DNA of 64,000 nucleotides from Luteolibacter pohnpeiensis (GTDB lineage: Bacteria; Verrucomicrobiota; Verrucomicrobiia; Verrucomicrobiales; Akkermansiaceae), in the NCBI RefSeq assembly GCF_016595435.1, contig NZ_JAENIJ010000008.1, forward strand, positions 62,001-126,000, given 5' to 3'. Positions 61,949-64,000 of the stretch are shown piece after piece. The translations under genes were made by a program, and so were the position numbers. Within the stretch, counting starts at the first letter, position 1; each line of letters starts with the position of its first letter. A model generated the notes under the pieces. It was not told the origin of the DNA, made no database searches, and saw only the letters and a list, made by a program, of their open reading frames with translations.

Positions 61949-63586
61949 TTACTCAGCCTTTTGATAATATGAAGTCACTGTTTCCGCAGCGACATCAGGA
62001 AAGTCGGTCGCAAAGCTAGCCACACCGAGATCTAACAAACGGGTGAATAATTCCGGATCGCGGCTTCCCCATGGGAGTGTTTGGAAGAGAACGTCGTGTT
62101 TGCGTAGTCTGGAGCCGACATTTCGGAGGAAATCAGCAGAGGGGGTGAATCCGTCTGGAGCAGACTGGGACGGTTTTACATGGATTTGAAGTTGATCGAT
62201 TCCAGCGAAGTTTTCCTTCTCCAATGAATGAATACGCTTTTCCAGATCTTGCTCACTGCCACCCATCCAATGCAGGGTCGAGGATTCAGGAGCAAGCTCC
62301 TTCCATTCTCGAATGACCTCAATGTGCGTGCTTGCAAGAATTAATCGATTTGCCAGGCCCTGAAGGTGCGCTTCTTTCGCAAGTTGCTTCAAATCGATAT
62401 TTTTGATATCTACATACACTCGGCGAGTGTCATCTTCTTTTAATTCTTGAAAAATATCTTCCAGAGATGGGATGCGCTGCCCTCGGAAATGATCGCCTTT
62501 CCATGCTCCGATATCGAGTTTGCTCAATTCTTCCCAGGTGAAGTCTTCCACACTGCGTTTCCTTATTTCATCCGATTCGTTGGGTAGAATTCGAGTAAAG
62601 TCGTTGTCATGAAATGCGACGATCACCCCATCTTTGGTTGTCCTCAAATCAGCTTCCGGAATGGTCCCTAATTTCCAGGCGAGGCGAAAGCTCTCTGCAG
62701 AATTTTCAGGCATGAGTTCTCCCGCTCCGCGATGGCTTTGGATGATAAAGTTTTGCCGAGGGATATGCTGACGAACATTCCAGCTGGATTCATTCTGGAA
62801 CAGCTGAGTGCGAAGATCTTTTGGCTGATTGGTGGTGATGAAATCCACTCCCAGATCGATCATTTGCTTGGCGATGATGGGATTATCCACCGTCCATGCG
62901 TCGATTTTATAGCCGGATTGTTTTAGCTGATTAATCCATGATGATGTGACAGGAGCTTCAGAATTGAATTGGAAGCCTTGAGCTCCCAGACTTTTCAATT
63001 CCTCAAAATATCCGTCCGCCATTCCGGGTTGTTTGAAATTTTTCAGTGAAGATAGCCAGTGCGCCTCGAACTGTGGCAGTTGGCGGCGGCATTCCTTGAT
63101 GACTTCTTGGTCGAATGAAATCAGCACAACCTGTTTGGGGTTTGCCTTCTTCGTTTCCAGGATTTTCCGGATTGGAGCTACAATTTCGATCCCATCCTTG
63201 ATTTCCAGGAAAAACATTTTTCCTTCAGGAAGAATGTCTAACACATCACCTAATCTGGGGATGTGTTCATGGTGATATTTTTCACTCTTCCAGGAACCAA
63301 CGTCCAACTTTGCCAATTCCGGCCAGGGGGTATTTTGAACGACGAGATTTTTATTAGCCACACGTTTTGTATCAGCATCATGGATGCAAACCACCTCACC
63401 ATCAGGTGTTAGATAGAAATCTCCCTCAATCCCATCTGCTCCCTCTTCCCAGGCGAGACGAAAGGAAGATAGGGTGTTTTCCGGCGCGGCGTGGGATGCA
63501 CCGCGGTGCGCGATGAGTTTGACCGGACCAGCATTTGCGAAGGCGATCATGACACAACTCATGCCAATAGGTAGAAGGGTTTTCAT
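61949..63586 (-). CDS. Exported double-domain glycerophosphodiester phosphodiesterase
   Basis: 545 residues with a signal peptide (to SCVMIAFANA). Two complete GDPD domains in tandem: the first begins KLIAHRGASHAAPENT with GIEGDFYLTPDG and VVCIHD, the second begins IIQSHRGAGELMPENS with EADLRTTKDGV and FHDND. Both carry the HRG, ExD and HD catalytic motifs, so both are probably active. GDPDs hydrolyse glycerophosphodiesters to glycerol 3-phosphate and an alcohol, usually as a phosphate or carbon source. Confidence 0.94.
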   Translation of the reverse strand: MKTLLPIGMSCVMIAFANAGPVKLIAHRGASHAAPENTLSSFRLAWEEGADGIEGDFYLTPDGEVVCIHDADTKRVANKNLVVQNTPWPELAKLDVGSWKSEKYHHEHIPRLGDVLDILPEGKMFFLEIKDGIEIVAPIRKILETKKANPKQVVLISFDQEVIKECRRQLPQFEAHWLSSLKNFKQPGMADGYFEELKSLGAQGFQFNSEAPVTSSWINQLKQSGYKIDAWTVDNPIIAKQMIDLGVDFITTNQPKDLRTQLFQNESSWNVRQHIPRQNFIIQSHRGAGELMPENSAESFRLAWKLGTIPEADLRTTKDGVIVAFHDNDFTRILPNESDEIRKRSVEDFTWEELSKLDIGAWKGDHFRGQRIPSLEDIFQELKEDDTRRVYVDIKNIDLKQLAKEAHLQGLANRLILASTHIEVIREWKELAPESSTLHWMGGSEQDLEKRIHSLEKENFAGIDQLQIHVKPSQSAPDGFTPSADFLRNVGSRLRKHDVLFQTLPWGSRDPELFTRLLDLGVASFATDFPDVAAETVTSYYQKAE

Positions 63587-63639
63587 AAAGGATTAAAATA
63601 CAATCGTAGGTTTGACTCAAATTTAGTGATTCTGAATTT

Positions 63640-64000
63640 TTACTCAGGATTCACGACGGTGACTTTGCCTCCTCTTTCGACAATGGTGAACATGCCTCCC
63701 GTTGCATGGGCTAATGCTTTCATACCTTCCTCAGCCTCGGGTTCCATCATCGCAATGGTGTTGATTTTGGTTTTTCTCGATTTTGCGTGACGTATCACAT
63801 CTCTCATGGCGTCTCGCGTATTATCTGAGGATGCACCATCGGTCATGAAAAAGATTTGATCAGGCGGGGGATCCATTGCGAGAGCAAGTTCGAGCGGGGC
63901 AACCCAGTAGCCACCATACTGGAAAGGAGTCGATTTGATCTGATCTACAGCGTTATGGATCGAATCGGCGTCGACCATCCTCCAAGGTGGAGTGGGGATG
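63640..64000 (-). CDS. von Willebrand factor A domain protein, N-terminus outside the window
   Basis: Only the last 119 residues or so are present; the frame is open to the right edge, so the ATG at 63978 is not necessarily the start. It contains ALAMDPPPDQIFFMTDGASS, the central strand and TDG region of a vWA domain, and NTIAMMEPEAEEGMKALAHA near the end. The family is common in Verrucomicrobia as secreted or membrane-bound proteins of unknown function. Confidence 0.8.
   Translation of the reverse strand, partial: IPTPPWRMVDADSIHNAVDQIKSTPFQYGGYWVAPLELALAMDPPPDQIFFMTDGASSDNTRDAMRDVIRHAKSRKTKINTIAMMEPEAEEGMKALAHATGGMFTIVERGGKVTVVNPE

Noticed and set aside
1731-63412. The hexamer TGTTAG/CTAACA appears repeatedly, often in the Leu-Leu context TTG-TTA-G
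   Set aside because: About two dozen copies were counted by eye over both strands in 64 kb, which is near random expectation for a hexamer; no positional pattern was seen.
1-64000. Possible CRISPR arrays, insertion sequences, prophage or tRNA genes
   Set aside because: No regularly spaced repeats, transposase or phage proteins, and no sequence with a tRNA T-loop and acceptor pairing were recognised by eye.

Overview
The window looks like chromosomal DNA of a member of the Verrucomicrobiota, probably class Verrucomicrobiae. This is inferred from gene content: a PEP-CTERM protein, an autotransporter-type beta-strand repeat protein, a DUF1080 protein and secreted proteins ending in a DxDxDG / IFARL module, plus a SecA of about 1057 residues with a large insert, an RDD-SpoIIM-DUF4129-DUF4350-MoxR-DUF58 operon and a hybrid kinase/CheR/CheB operon. 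No rRNA, tRNA, CRISPR array, insertion sequence or phage gene could be recognised.

Layout. 1-6.9 kb: surface and secreted proteins around a transmembrane Ser/Thr kinase. 7-11 kb: an unknown gene and secA, both with hairpin terminators. 11-16.6 kb: an SDR dehydrogenase, tilS, then leftward genes for a DUF2459 lipoprotein, PpnP, a rhodanese lipoprotein and a triple FKBP isomerase. 16.6-24.5 kb: a long leftward run, read from the right as dnaX, a small membrane protein, ybaB, a membrane-bound endo/exonuclease/phosphatase, leuB, an outer-membrane efflux factor and its periplasmic adaptor. 24.6-27.5 kb: a GH75 (chitosanase-like) protein and two poorly known genes. 27.8-30.7 kb: a compact operon of a RimK ligase fused to a TrkA-C domain, an aspartoacylase/AstE-type deacylase and a retropepsin-like protease, preceded by a 51-codon ORF that overlaps rimK by 4 bases. 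32.98-34.3 kb: an AT-rich island with one orphan secreted protein. 34.3-37.9 kb: a response regulator, histidine kinase and a secreted protein with two secretin-like motifs. 38-48 kb: mainly housekeeping genes (AarF kinase with a TetR-like partner, lipB, ruvC, a DEAD-box helicase, apaG, pdxJ-acpS, hemB, an AI-2E transporter, a serine hydrolase). 48.3-55 kb: the MoxR operon. 55.1-61.3 kb: four signalling genes, each overlapping the next by 4 bases. 61.3-64 kb: DUF2238, a tandem GDPD and the C-terminal part of a von Willebrand A protein.

How the genes may work together. The RimK operon can be read as add (ligase), remove (deacylase) and cut (protease) functions acting on one target, with the TrkA-C domain as a possible ligand sensor. 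The MoxR operon is the usual chaperone ATPase with envelope partners. The 55-61 kb operon joins a three-receiver hybrid kinase to receptor-type methyltransferase and methylesterase domains and a second hybrid kinase, with no chemoreceptor or CheA nearby. The 34-38 kb set is a membrane two-component system transcribed behind a periplasmic protein, and three repeats of about 11 bp upstream of that operon could be its autoregulatory site.

Limits: all family assignments come from reading motifs in the translated sequence. No database search was run, and starts were chosen by eye. Shine-Dalgarno sequences are weak or absent before many genes, so some starts remain uncertain.
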